A DNA stretch of 36,461 nt from Myxococcales bacterium (GTDB lineage: Bacteria > Myxococcota_A > Polyangia > Polyangiales > Polyangiaceae), in contig JAAZAA010000160.1 in the NCBI GenBank assembly GCA_012514535.1, positions 1 to 36,461 of the forward strand. Reading direction: 5' to 3'. A program made the translations under genes and the position numbers. Of the stretch, positions 24,613 to 32,689 are shown piece by piece. Position 1 is the first letter of the stretch; each line of letters starts with the position of its first letter. The notes under the pieces were generated by a model. That model did not search any database. It was not told where the DNA came from and saw only the letters and a program-made list of their open reading frames with translations.

Positions 24613-24627
24613 ATCGGTAGAACCGAT
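24613..24627. promoter_or_regulatory. LysR-type operator 2 (abutting the LysR start codon)
   Basis: atcgg-tagaa-ccgat is a perfect 5-bp inverted repeat with 5-bp spacer, ending at the base before the LysR ATG. Such placement suits autorepression. Sharing of half-sites with operator 1 suggests one tetrameric LysR protein binds both. Confidence 0.8.
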
Positions 24628-25641
24628 ATGCGCTTCACCTTGCGACAGATCGAGGTGTTCCTCGCCGTGGCGCGTCACGAGAGCGTGAGCCGCGCGGCGG
24701 AGGAGCTCGGCATGTCTCAGTCCGCGGCGAGCGGCGCGCTCGGGGAGTTGGAGCGCCAGTTCGACGTGCAGCTGTTCGATCGGATCGGCAAGCGGCTGCG
24801 CCTCGCCTCCCTGGGGCGCGATCTCCGGGCGCGCGCGGAGAGCCTGTACGACCAGGCGAAGGCCATGGAGCGGGCGCTGGCGGAGCCGAAAACCCTCGGC
24901 GCCCTCACGGTGGGGGCGACCCTGACCATCGGCAACTACCTGGCGCCCCGGCTCCTGGCGCGGTTCGCCGAAGTGCATGAGGGCACCCGGGTGACCCTGA
25001 CCCTCGGCAACACCCGGGACATCGCCCACCGGGTGGAGAACTTCGAGATCGACGTGGGCCTGGTGGAGGGGGAGCTGACCAGTGACTCGTTGGTGGCGAC
25101 CCCCTGGTACCGGGACGAGCTGGTCGTGTTCTGTGCCCCCGACCACCCCTGGGCGCGCCTCACCGGGGGGCTGCGCGGGGCAGGCAGGGAGCGCGGCGCG
25201 CGGAGGAGCGCGGCGCGCGGACGTCGTGGGCGCCCTTTGGAGGATGTGGATCTGGTCCGCGGCGCCTGGATCGTGCGGGAGGCGGGCTCGGGCACGCGTC
25301 AGACCTTCGAGCGGGCCATGAGCGGGCTGCTGCCCTACCTCGATCTGGCCCTGGAGCTCGAGCACAACGAGGCCATCAAAGGGGCGGTGGCCGCGGGGCT
25401 CGGCGTGGGGTGCCTGTCGAAGATCACCCTCGAGCAGGAGTTCGCGCAGGGGACGCTGGTGCCGTGTCCGGTGGCCTGCCGCAGCTTCGAGCGGGAGTTC
25501 TACTGCGTCGTCCACGAGCGGAAGTACATGACGACGGCGCTCCAGGACTGGCTCGAGCTGTGCCGGCACTACCGGGACGATCGTCGCGGGGGAGGTGGAG
25601 ACGTTGGCGCTCCTCCGCTCGTCCGTTCCCCCAATCGTTGA
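24628..25641 (+). CDS. LysR-family regulator (FinR-like) divergent from fpr
   Basis: The 337-aa regulator has an N-terminal winged HTH (about 1-60; FTLRQIEVFLAVARHESVSR, then AAEELGMSQSAASGALGELE) and a periplasmic-binding-like effector domain (about 90-310) with GALTVGATLTIGNYLAPRLL, DVGLVEG, WIVREAGSGTRQTFE and GLGVGCLSK. The effector domain contains an unusual Arg/Gly/Ala-rich insert (about residues 184-200) created by a 17-bp-period DNA duplication (25189-25221), and the C-terminus has an extra Gly-rich tail of about 25 residues. ATG 24628 abuts a palindromic operator; little room remains for a ribosome site, so translation may be leaderless or start slightly further in. The fpr neighbour suggests redox control. 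Confidence 0.9.
   Translation: MRFTLRQIEVFLAVARHESVSRAAEELGMSQSAASGALGELERQFDVQLFDRIGKRLRLASLGRDLRARAESLYDQAKAMERALAEPKTLGALTVGATLTIGNYLAPRLLARFAEVHEGTRVTLTLGNTRDIAHRVENFEIDVGLVEGELTSDSLVATPWYRDELVVFCAPDHPWARLTGGLRGAGRERGARRSAARGRRGRPLEDVDLVRGAWIVREAGSGTRQTFERAMSGLLPYLDLALELEHNEAIKGAVAAGLGVGCLSKITLEQEFAQGTLVPCPVACRSFEREFYCVVHERKYMTTALQDWLELCRHYRDDRRGGGGDVGAPPLVRSPNR
25189..25221. repeat. 16-bp tandem duplication in the LysR gene
   Basis: gagcgcggcgcgcgga occurs at 25189-25204 and 25206-25221, 17 bp apart. The period is not a multiple of three, so the two copies are read in different frames, yet the gene frame stays open and gives an Arg-rich insert. Confidence 0.85.
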
Positions 25642-25739
25642 CGCTCGATGGAGGGGCTGCGGGTCGACGTTGCGGGCCGAGGTCTCGAGCAGGTCTCGAG
25701 CTCACCCGCGGGCCCTCATCGGTGGACGCCAGCGACCCG

Positions 25740-28502
25740 TCAGGGAGCGCTCGGCGCGGAGCCGGACCGGCTCGCCCGCTCCATGATCTCCCGTCGCCGA
25801 GCCTCCACGTGCCGCGCCGCCCGCTCGTCCTCGGCGTCGACGCGCGTCTCCGCGCGCCGCAAGGCCGCGAGAGCGCGGCCATGAGCTCCCTGGCGACTCG
25901 CCGCGTCCGCCACGCGCAGCCACGCCGCCGCGGTCTCGAGGGCGCCGGCTGCGCCGGCGTAGTGGGCCAGGGCGGGCCCCCACAGCTGGCGGCGCGCGTG
26001 GAGATCGCCGATCCACAGCCGCGCGTCGCCGCAGGCGGCCTGCGTGCGACAGGCCGCCGCCAGGTACGCCTGGCTCGGGGCGTCGAGGGGGAGATCGTCC
26101 GTTGCCGCGCTGAGCTCCACGGCGCGGCGCAGACAGGTGGAGTCCCGCCGGGGGCAGCGCTCGAGCAGGAACGCGATGGCCGCCTGCTGCTCTCCCCGCG
26201 CCGCCAGGAGCGAACCTTCGAGCTCGACGGCGTGGACGTTCCCGGGATCCGTGGCGCGGAGCCGCGCGAGGTGCTCCGCCGCCGCCTCCGTCGCCCCCTC
26301 CCGCAGCAGATCGCGGATCAGGGTCACCCGCGCGCTCCCGAGGGTCGGATCCCGAGTGAGGGCGTCCTCGAGGAAACGGCGCCGCCAGGGGCCTCTCTCC
26401 GGATCCTTGGGCGACAGGGTGACCGCGAGCCGGGACAGCAACACCGCGCCTCCCTGGTGCTCGGGCACGGCCCGCTCCACGTCATCGAGATCCTTCGCCC
26501 ACGCCAGGGCCAGCCGGGCCACGGAGGGAGCGAGGCCCGGCTCGTGCTCCGTGGCGAGGCGCAGGTGCAGGAGCGCCTGGGAGCGGGCGCCGCGTCGGGC
26601 GAGGGTCTCCGCGAGCAACAGGTGCATGCGTCCGCTCCTCGGGTCGCGCTCGAGGACACGACCGATCCACGGGAGCGGCGTCGCGCCGGGCGTGTGCCGC
26701 GCCGCCAGAGCGCCGAGGCGAGGGAAGAAGGCCTCTCCGGGGTGACGTGCCATCGCGCCGCGGAGCTGGGCGTAGAATGCGTCGCGGGCGCGGGGATCCG
26801 TGAGCTCGGCGGCGTCGTAGGCACGCGCCAGCTCCCGCCGATCGGCGTGGGCGCTGCGGAGGCCCCCGAAGATCACGAGGACACAGCTCAGCGCGCCGGC
26901 CCCCACGAGCAGCCACGCCGTCCTGGGGGCGGAGGCGCGCGCGGGAGGGTCGACGCTCCCATCCCGGGCGCCCCAGAGACCGCCGAGGGCCGCGGCGACG
27001 GCGATGAAGACGCCGGGCAACGCGAAGGCGAGATCGACGAGGTTCTGCAGGCACACCACGGCGACGCCGATCGCGAGGGTGGCGGCGAGGCGGCTGCGGT
27101 GGGCTCCGAGCCGGCGCGGGCGAAACGTCCAGAGCAGGGCGAGCAGAGTCCCGAGCCCCACGGGGACGCCCCACTCGGCGACCCACGCGAGGGCGAAGTT
27201 CTCCGGGTGCGCCCACAGGGAGCCGCCTTCGGGGCGGTACCTGGGGGAGGCCGCTTCGAAGGCGCCGGCGCCGACGCCGAACCAGAGGTGATCGGCGACG
27301 AGCGGAGTGACCCACTCGATGACGGCGAGCTTCTCCAGCCCCTCCTGGCGGAGGTCGTCCCAGGTCGTCCGCTGGGCGCCCACGAGCGCGAGGAGCACGC
27401 CCCCCGCGAGCGCGCAGGCGACGGGCCAGCTCCAGATCCGGCGGCGACGCTCCCGAGGATCCCCCACCCGCGGAACGAGCAGGGCCACGAGGGTCCAACC
27501 GCCGAAGAGCGCGAGCAGGCCCCCGCGCGACGCGGCGAGCACCGTCTGTCCCATCAGGAGCGCCGTGCCGAGGGCCACCGCCCAGCGCGCGACGGAGGAG
27601 CGACCTCGGCGCGAGCCCGTCCACGTCGACGATCCCGTCCAGCTCGACACGTCGAAGCTGTCCGTCTCTGGACCGGACGCTCCTGAACCGGGCGCGTCCT
27701 CCACGCTGGACCAGGCGCTGCCAGGCCCGGTCACAGCAGCCCCGGTCATTGCAGCCCCGGACGCGCGGGACCACGACGTGCGGGACGACAGCAGCAGACC
27801 CAGGCCCGCGAAGGTCCCGAGGTTGAGGTAGCCCGCGAGGTTGTTGGGGTTGAGGAGCGGCGAGGTCACCCAGCGCGTCGGCGTGAAGGTCGGCTCGTAG
27901 ATCCCGAACACCCGGGAGGCGTCGAGCAACCCGTGGGCGAGCGTGACGAGCGCCAGCACCACGGCGCTCGAGAAGACGAGGGTCGCCACCGCGGGCGCGC
28001 CGTGCTCCCGCCCTACGCTCGCTGCCAGCCCGAAGGTCGCCGCGTAGGTGATCCACTCGAGGGCTTCGGCGAGGGAGGCGCCGCGGTCGATGGACAGGCT
28101 GCCCCAGGTCACCTCCTCGCCGAAGGGCAGCAGCGCGCGGGCCCACACGTCGGCGCTCGCGGGAGCCAGCGCGCGGAGCAGCTCGATGGGCAGCGGGGCG
28201 CTCTGCACCAGGCAGTACGCAGCGACCCCGAAGGCCAGAGAGACCGCGGGCATCGACCTCCAACGGTCGGCGGCCCGGGCCCAGGCGACGCCCGCGCAGG
28301 CGAACACCGCCACCACGAGTAAAGTGAGGCGGTGCACCGTGCCGATCGCCAGCACGGAGCCGAGCAGCAGCGCGCCGAGGTGCGCCGTCAGCAGGGGCCC
28401 GGTGGCGGTGCGTCGCGCGCGCGGGCGACTGCGTCGAGCTCTGCGTCGCCGAGGGCGTGCGGGCGAGCGCTCCGCGAGCGCTCGGGTCGAGTCCATCTCC
28501 AT
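25740..28502 (-). CDS. O-antigen ligase/Wzy polymerase-like membrane protein with C-terminal TPR region
   Basis: The 920-aa protein has a basic N-terminus, then about 12 hydrophobic helices (about 35-570) with Wzy_C/O-antigen-ligase features: NPNNLAGYLNLGTFAGLGLL and AHPENFALAWVAEWGVPVGL. A hydrophilic Ser/Gly/Thr-rich insert (about 240-300, with SSWTGSSTWTGS) interrupts the membrane region. The C-terminal 330 residues are helical TPR-like repeats (ETLARRGARSQALLHLRLAT; AEHLARLRATDPGNVHAVEL). Such proteins polymerise or ligate lipid-linked repeat units in the periplasm. It lies 16 bp downstream of the Wzz/BY-kinase gene, so both form an exopolysaccharide assembly operon. The substrate is unknown. 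No glycosyltransferases occur nearby. Confidence 0.88.
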   Translation of the reverse strand: MEMDSTRALAERSPARPRRRRARRSRPRARRTATGPLLTAHLGALLLGSVLAIGTVHRLTLLVVAVFACAGVAWARAADRWRSMPAVSLAFGVAAYCLVQSAPLPIELLRALAPASADVWARALLPFGEEVTWGSLSIDRGASLAEALEWITYAATFGLAASVGREHGAPAVATLVFSSAVVLALVTLAHGLLDASRVFGIYEPTFTPTRWVTSPLLNPNNLAGYLNLGTFAGLGLLLSSRTSWSRASGAAMTGAAVTGPGSAWSSVEDAPGSGASGPETDSFDVSSWTGSSTWTGSRRGRSSVARWAVALGTALLMGQTVLAASRGGLLALFGGWTLVALLVPRVGDPRERRRRIWSWPVACALAGGVLLALVGAQRTTWDDLRQEGLEKLAVIEWVTPLVADHLWFGVGAGAFEAASPRYRPEGGSLWAHPENFALAWVAEWGVPVGLGTLLALLWTFRPRRLGAHRSRLAATLAIGVAVVCLQNLVDLAFALPGVFIAVAAALGGLWGARDGSVDPPARASAPRTAWLLVGAGALSCVLVIFGGLRSAHADRRELARAYDAAELTDPRARDAFYAQLRGAMARHPGEAFFPRLGALAARHTPGATPLPWIGRVLERDPRSGRMHLLLAETLARRGARSQALLHLRLATEHEPGLAPSVARLALAWAKDLDDVERAVPEHQGGAVLLSRLAVTLSPKDPERGPWRRRFLEDALTRDPTLGSARVTLIRDLLREGATEAAAEHLARLRATDPGNVHAVELEGSLLAARGEQQAAIAFLLERCPRRDSTCLRRAVELSAATDDLPLDAPSQAYLAAACRTQAACGDARLWIGDLHARRQLWGPALAHYAGAAGALETAAAWLRVADAASRQGAHGRALAALRRAETRVDAEDERAARHVEARRREIMERASRSGSAPSAP

Positions 28503-28518
28503 CCCAGAACGGCGAGGG

Positions 28519-30744
28519 TCAGGCGGCGGACTCGTCGGCGCCGTAGCCCTCCTTCTTGTAGGCGTAGTACTGGTAGTAGCCGTACTCGCTGCGCCCGAAA
28601 TCGACGTCGTTCAGGACCGCCCCGGCGATGCGCGCGTTGACGTCCCGCAGGGAGCGCACGGCCTGCTTGGCGAGATCCTTGCGGGTCTGGAAGGCGCGCA
28701 CCACGACCACCGTGGCGTCCACGAGGCTCGACAGGATGGCGGCGTCCGTGACGGGCACCAGAGGCGGGCTGTCGATGACGATCTGATCGAAGCGCTCCGA
28801 GAGCGTGTCGAGGAGCCTCTGGAAGCTCGCGCTGTGCAGGAGCTCGGCGGGGTTGGGGGCGATGGGGCCCGTGGGCAGCACGCTGAGGTTCGGGACCTCC
28901 GTCGGCGTGATGGCGCCGTCGAGGAGGCTCGGATCGAGCAGCGCCGTGGTCACCCCGCCCCGGGCGCCGCTGGTCCCGAACACCTTGTGGAGCCGCGGGC
29001 GCCGCAGATCGGCGTCCAGGAGGAGCACCGATTTGCCCGACTGGGCGAGGGCCGTGGCGAGGCAGCACGCGACCGTCGTCTTGCCCTCCGAAGGGCCCGC
29101 GCTGGTGACGAGGAGGCGCCGGAACGGCTCGTCCGGCGACATGAAGACGATGTTCGTGCGCAGGGCGCGCACCGCCTCCGCCACGCCGCTGGTGGGGTGG
29201 GCGTGGACGTAGAGCTCCTGGGGCCCTTCCGTCGCTTTGCCGCGGTGACGGCGGCGGCGTGAGGGGAGAGGAGCGGCGTCGGCGCTCTTCGGAGCGGCCT
29301 CGATCTGAGGCAAGAGGCCGAGGCAGGTCAGCTGCAGGTGCTGCTCGATGTCCGTGGGCACCTTCACCCGGCGATCGAGGAGCTCTCGCGCCATGACCAC
29401 GCCCAGCCCGAGACCGAGCCCGCCGAACATGCCCAGCGCCAGGCTCAGGCCCACGCGGGGTCGGATCGGCAAGCGAGGCAGGAGCGGAGCGTCGACGACG
29501 CTCACGTTGTTGAAGCGCATCTGGCTCGTGACGTCGCTCTGCTTGGCTCGCTCCAGGACGAGCGAATACATCCGCTCGGTGTTCTCCTTGTTGCGGGCGA
29601 GCCGGTTGAACTCGATCTCCAGCAGGTTCAAATCCAAGGCGCGCTGCTTCGCCGCCTCGTAGAGCTTGGCGAGCCCGGCGGCTTCCTTCTCGACCGCGAG
29701 GAGATCGCGGCGGTAGGCCTCCTGGATGTTCTTGACCTCGTCGAGGAGGGCCTTGCGGGCCGTCGCCATGGTGGCGTTGGTGCTCAGCACGTCCGGGTGA
29801 TTCTCGCCCTTGCCGGCCTTCTCGAGGCTGTCCCGCGTCGTGCGCGCGAGGAGGTAGTTGCTGCGGAGCTCTCGCAAGACGGCGCTGTTGAGGAGCTCGG
29901 CCGCGGGCAGCGAGTCGGGATCGTTGGGATCGACCCGGTCGAGCTGGGACACCCGCGCCGCCAGCTGCTCCCGACGCGCTCGCGCCGCGGTGAGCTCCCG
30001 GTGCAGCTGCTGCATCTCGTCCCGCAGCATGTTCGACTGGTCGTCGAGGGACACCGACAGCAGCTGGTTCTTCTTTTTGTATTCGTGGAGGTCGAGCTCG
30101 CTGGCCTCGAGCTCCTCCTTGAGCTTGACGAGCTGCGCGTTCAGCCAGTCCCCGGCGGTCCCCATGTTCGTCAGGGACTGCTCGAGGTTCTGCTGGATGT
30201 AGGTGTCCGCCAACGTCGCCAGGACGCGCCGCGCCCGCTCCGGATCCGCGTCGTCGAACTTGAGCTCCACGAGCCGGCTGTTCTTGACCGGCTCCACGCC
30301 GAGGCGCTTCTGCAGCATGCCCGCGGTCTCCTCGATGGTGTACTCCCGCTCGAGCTCCACCTCCGCGTCCGCGGGCCGCATGAGCACGAAGCTGGCGTCC
30401 CGATGCAGGCTCAGGATCCGTACGGTCTCCTCGGCCACCTTGCGGCTCTGGATGATCTTGTACTGGGTCTCGTAATACTCTTTGTTCGTCCAGTAGTAGT
30501 CCGACGACTCACCGGGCGCCTGGACCTCTTTGCCCAGGGGACGGATCGCCGCGGGCTCGATCTTCAAGGTCATCGCCGCCTGGTAGATCTTCGTCTGCCC
30601 CCGGACGACGAACCCGACGAGCACGGTCACCCCGGCCATGATCATCAGCACGAGGCGCCAGTGCTTGCGCAGCACCGCCCACAGCGAGGCGAGCTGAAGC
30701 TCCGAGGTCTCCCCCAGGGTCTCGGCGTGTGGCGACTCCGTCAC
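28519..30744 (-). CDS. Wzz chain-length determinant fused to BY-kinase (CpsD-type)
   Basis: The 741-aa protein controls polysaccharide chain length and export. An N-terminal Wzz domain has a first helix (about 27-48; WRLVLMIMAGVTVLVGFVV), an extended coiled-coil periplasmic part, and a second helix near 430-455 (GLSLALGMFGGLGLGLGVV). The cytoplasmic BY-kinase has Walker A GPSEGKTT (about 550-557), Walker A' LLLDADLRRPRL and Walker B IVIDSPPLVPV. The C-terminus bears seven tyrosines in SEYGYYQYYAYKKEGYG, the autophosphorylation cluster. I start at GTG 30744, which has AGGGG upstream; the open frame above it (to 30978) is Arg/Pro-rich. It is followed by the Wzy-like gene. Confidence 0.93.
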   Translation of the reverse strand: MTESPHAETLGETSELQLASLWAVLRKHWRLVLMIMAGVTVLVGFVVRGQTKIYQAAMTLKIEPAAIRPLGKEVQAPGESSDYYWTNKEYYETQYKIIQSRKVAEETVRILSLHRDASFVLMRPADAEVELEREYTIEETAGMLQKRLGVEPVKNSRLVELKFDDADPERARRVLATLADTYIQQNLEQSLTNMGTAGDWLNAQLVKLKEELEASELDLHEYKKKNQLLSVSLDDQSNMLRDEMQQLHRELTAARARREQLAARVSQLDRVDPNDPDSLPAAELLNSAVLRELRSNYLLARTTRDSLEKAGKGENHPDVLSTNATMATARKALLDEVKNIQEAYRRDLLAVEKEAAGLAKLYEAAKQRALDLNLLEIEFNRLARNKENTERMYSLVLERAKQSDVTSQMRFNNVSVVDAPLLPRLPIRPRVGLSLALGMFGGLGLGLGVVMARELLDRRVKVPTDIEQHLQLTCLGLLPQIEAAPKSADAAPLPSRRRRHRGKATEGPQELYVHAHPTSGVAEAVRALRTNIVFMSPDEPFRRLLVTSAGPSEGKTTVACCLATALAQSGKSVLLLDADLRRPRLHKVFGTSGARGGVTTALLDPSLLDGAITPTEVPNLSVLPTGPIAPNPAELLHSASFQRLLDTLSERFDQIVIDSPPLVPVTDAAILSSLVDATVVVVRAFQTRKDLAKQAVRSLRDVNARIAGAVLNDVDFGRSEYGYYQYYAYKKEGYGADESAA

Positions 30745-31200
30745 GTCGCCCCTGTCTTCCCCCGACGACCCCCGTGGATGCAAGCGGGGCCGCGAAGATC
30801 CGGTGAGAGTGGCCGAATGGGCGCCTCTCGTAAGGCCCTGGCCGCGGCCTGAGGAGCGGGCTGGTCGGCTCCTGTCGCACATTGTGGGCCCGGGCGGGGT
30901 CCGCGGGCCTCTCGTCTCGGGGCCGTGCTTCGCGCCCATGTTTCGAGTCCGTGTCCGCGCGCGTCGTGTTGCGTCCACGTTGCCTCGCGAGCCCTCTCCT
31001 CACGGGTCGTGCTGCTCCTGCGACGCCCCGGCCGGGCTGCCCTCGGGGCCGGCCCAGAAAAGTCCTGCAGCAATGGTTTGGATACATACCGGTCACACAA
31101 GGTGGGCATGGTGGGGGCCATGTGGAGCTGCGGAGTGAGCGACCCGCCCTTCGGGGCGTCGCGTGTCGCGGCTCGAGCCAACACGGCGAGGAGCACCGGG
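30745..31200. other. Divergent intergenic region between wzz/kinase and urtA
   Basis: This 456-bp gap must contain promoters for two divergent operons. It is GC-rich apart from an AT-richer patch (about 31070-31100; gtttggatacatac) that could hold the urt promoter. A hairpin lies at 31139-31162. I see no clear NtrC or sigma54 site and no supportable ORF. Confidence 0.4.
31139..31162 (+). promoter_or_regulatory. UUCG-capped hairpin in the urtA leader
   Basis: gcgac (31139-31143) pairs with gtcgc (31158-31162) and gccc (31146-31149) with gggc (31154-31157) around a ttcg tetraloop, with a 2-nt cc bulge. It lies 38 bp before the urtA start, outside the ribosome site. It may stabilise or attenuate the urt mRNA; the role is unproven. 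Confidence 0.5.
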
Positions 31201-32565
31201 ATGAAATTGTGGAAGTCATTGTTGTCGTTGTCCCTTCTGGCCCTGGGCGCGGGCTGTAAGGGCAAAGGAGCCGACGAGACGCCTGCGGTCGGCAGCGTCG
31301 CGGCGGCCACCGCGGAGGCGGCGCCGAGCAAGGGCAAGGAGACGGGGCCCATCAAGGTGGGCATCCTGCACTCGCTCTCGGGCACGATGGCGATCAGCGA
31401 GACGTCCTTGAAGGACGTGGCGCTCATGACCATCGACGCGATCAACGCGAAGGGTGGGCTGCTCGGGCGCAAGCTCGAGCCGATCGTCGTCGATCCCGCC
31501 TCGGATTGGCCTCTCTTCGCCGAGAAGGCCAGGGAGCTCATCCAGAAGGAGGGCGTCGCGGTCGTGTTCGGCTGCTGGACGTCCGTCTCCCGCAAGAGCG
31601 TCCTGCCCGTCTTCGAGGAGCTCAACGGCCTCCTGTTCTATCCGGTCCAGTACGAGGGCGAGGAGTCCTCCTACAACGTCTTCTACACGGGCGCGGCTCC
31701 GAACCAGCAGGCCATCCCCGCGGTGGAGTACCTGATGAGCGAGGCCGGCGGCGGTGCCAAGCGCTGGGTGCTGCTCGGCACCGACTACGTCTATCCGCGC
31801 ACGACCAACAAGATCCTGCGGTACTTCCTGCAGGAGCACGGCGTCGCCGAGAAGGACATCCTCGAGACCTACACGCCCTTCGGTCACAGCGACTATCAGA
31901 CGATCGTCGCGGACATCAAGAAGTTCGCCGCGGGCACGCCGACGGCTGTCGTCTCGACGATCAACGGCGACTCGAACGTGCCCTTCTACAAGGAGCTCGC
32001 CAACCAGGGCTTGAAGGCTTCGGACATCCCGGTGGTGGCGTTCTCCGTGGGCGAGGAGGAGCTGCGCGGCATCGACACGAAGCCCCTCAAGGGTCACCTG
32101 GCGGCGTGGAACTACTTCATGTCCATCGACACGCCGGAGAACAAGGAGTTCATCGATCTCTGGAAGGCCTACGTGAAGGAGAAGAACCTCCCGGACGGTG
32201 ACAAGCGCGTCACGAACGATCCGATGGAGGCCACCTACCTCGGCATCAAGATGTGGGCGGGCGCGGTGCTGCAAGCGGGCACCACCGACGTCGACGCGGT
32301 CCGCCAGGCGATGGGCTCGCAGGTCGTCAAGTCGCCCTCCGGCTTCGACATCACGATGGATGGCAAGAACCACCACCTCCACAAGCCCGTCTACATCGGC
32401 GAGATCGAGGAGAGCGGTCAGTTCAAGATCGTGTGGAAGACCGAGGGGCCCGTGCGCGCCGAGCCCTGGAGCAAGTACGTGCCCGACAGCAAGGAGAAGG
32501 TCGCCGACTGGAGCTTCCCCTGGGTCTGCGGCAACTGCACCAAGGCGAAGTACGAGGCGTTCTGA
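31201..32565 (+). CDS. urtA: Urea ABC transporter substrate-binding lipoprotein
   Basis: The 454-aa protein is the urea receptor. It has a lipoprotein signal with LGAGC (Cys19), a short Ala/Lys linker, and a periplasmic-binding fold typical of UrtA: IKVGILHSLSGTMAISETSL at the start, VVFGCWTSVSRKSVLPVFEE, LFYPVQYEGEESSYNVFYTG, LLGTDYVYPRTTNKILRYF and a C-terminal WVCGNCTKAKYEAF. The length is within the family's range. ATG 31201 follows gaggag at good spacing. In proteobacteria the urt operon is induced by nitrogen limitation; no urease genes lie inside the window. Confidence 0.97.
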   Translation: MKLWKSLLSLSLLALGAGCKGKGADETPAVGSVAAATAEAAPSKGKETGPIKVGILHSLSGTMAISETSLKDVALMTIDAINAKGGLLGRKLEPIVVDPASDWPLFAEKARELIQKEGVAVVFGCWTSVSRKSVLPVFEELNGLLFYPVQYEGEESSYNVFYTGAAPNQQAIPAVEYLMSEAGGGAKRWVLLGTDYVYPRTTNKILRYFLQEHGVAEKDILETYTPFGHSDYQTIVADIKKFAAGTPTAVVSTINGDSNVPFYKELANQGLKASDIPVVAFSVGEEELRGIDTKPLKGHLAAWNYFMSIDTPENKEFIDLWKAYVKEKNLPDGDKRVTNDPMEATYLGIKMWAGAVLQAGTTDVDAVRQAMGSQVVKSPSGFDITMDGKNHHLHKPVYIGEIEESGQFKIVWKTEGPVRAEPWSKYVPDSKEKVADWSFPWVCGNCTKAKYEAF

Positions 32566-32689
32566 GCGGATCCGCGCCCGTGGGAACGTGGGACGCGCCC
32601 GACGCGGAGCGTGAGGTGGGGGCCGTCTGGCCGTCGCGGTGGGGGGCCGCGACGGACCCGGCGGCGCTCGAGAAGGAGAAGAAGAGAAG

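Noticed and set aside
23827-24627. Upstream extension of the LysR frame
   Set aside because: It runs antisense to fpr; the HTH begins right at ATG 24628.
30745-30978. Longer N-terminus for the Wzz/BY-kinase
   Set aside because: The added residues are Arg/Pro-rich noncoding-like sequence; GTG 30744 has a ribosome site and gives the family's N-terminus.
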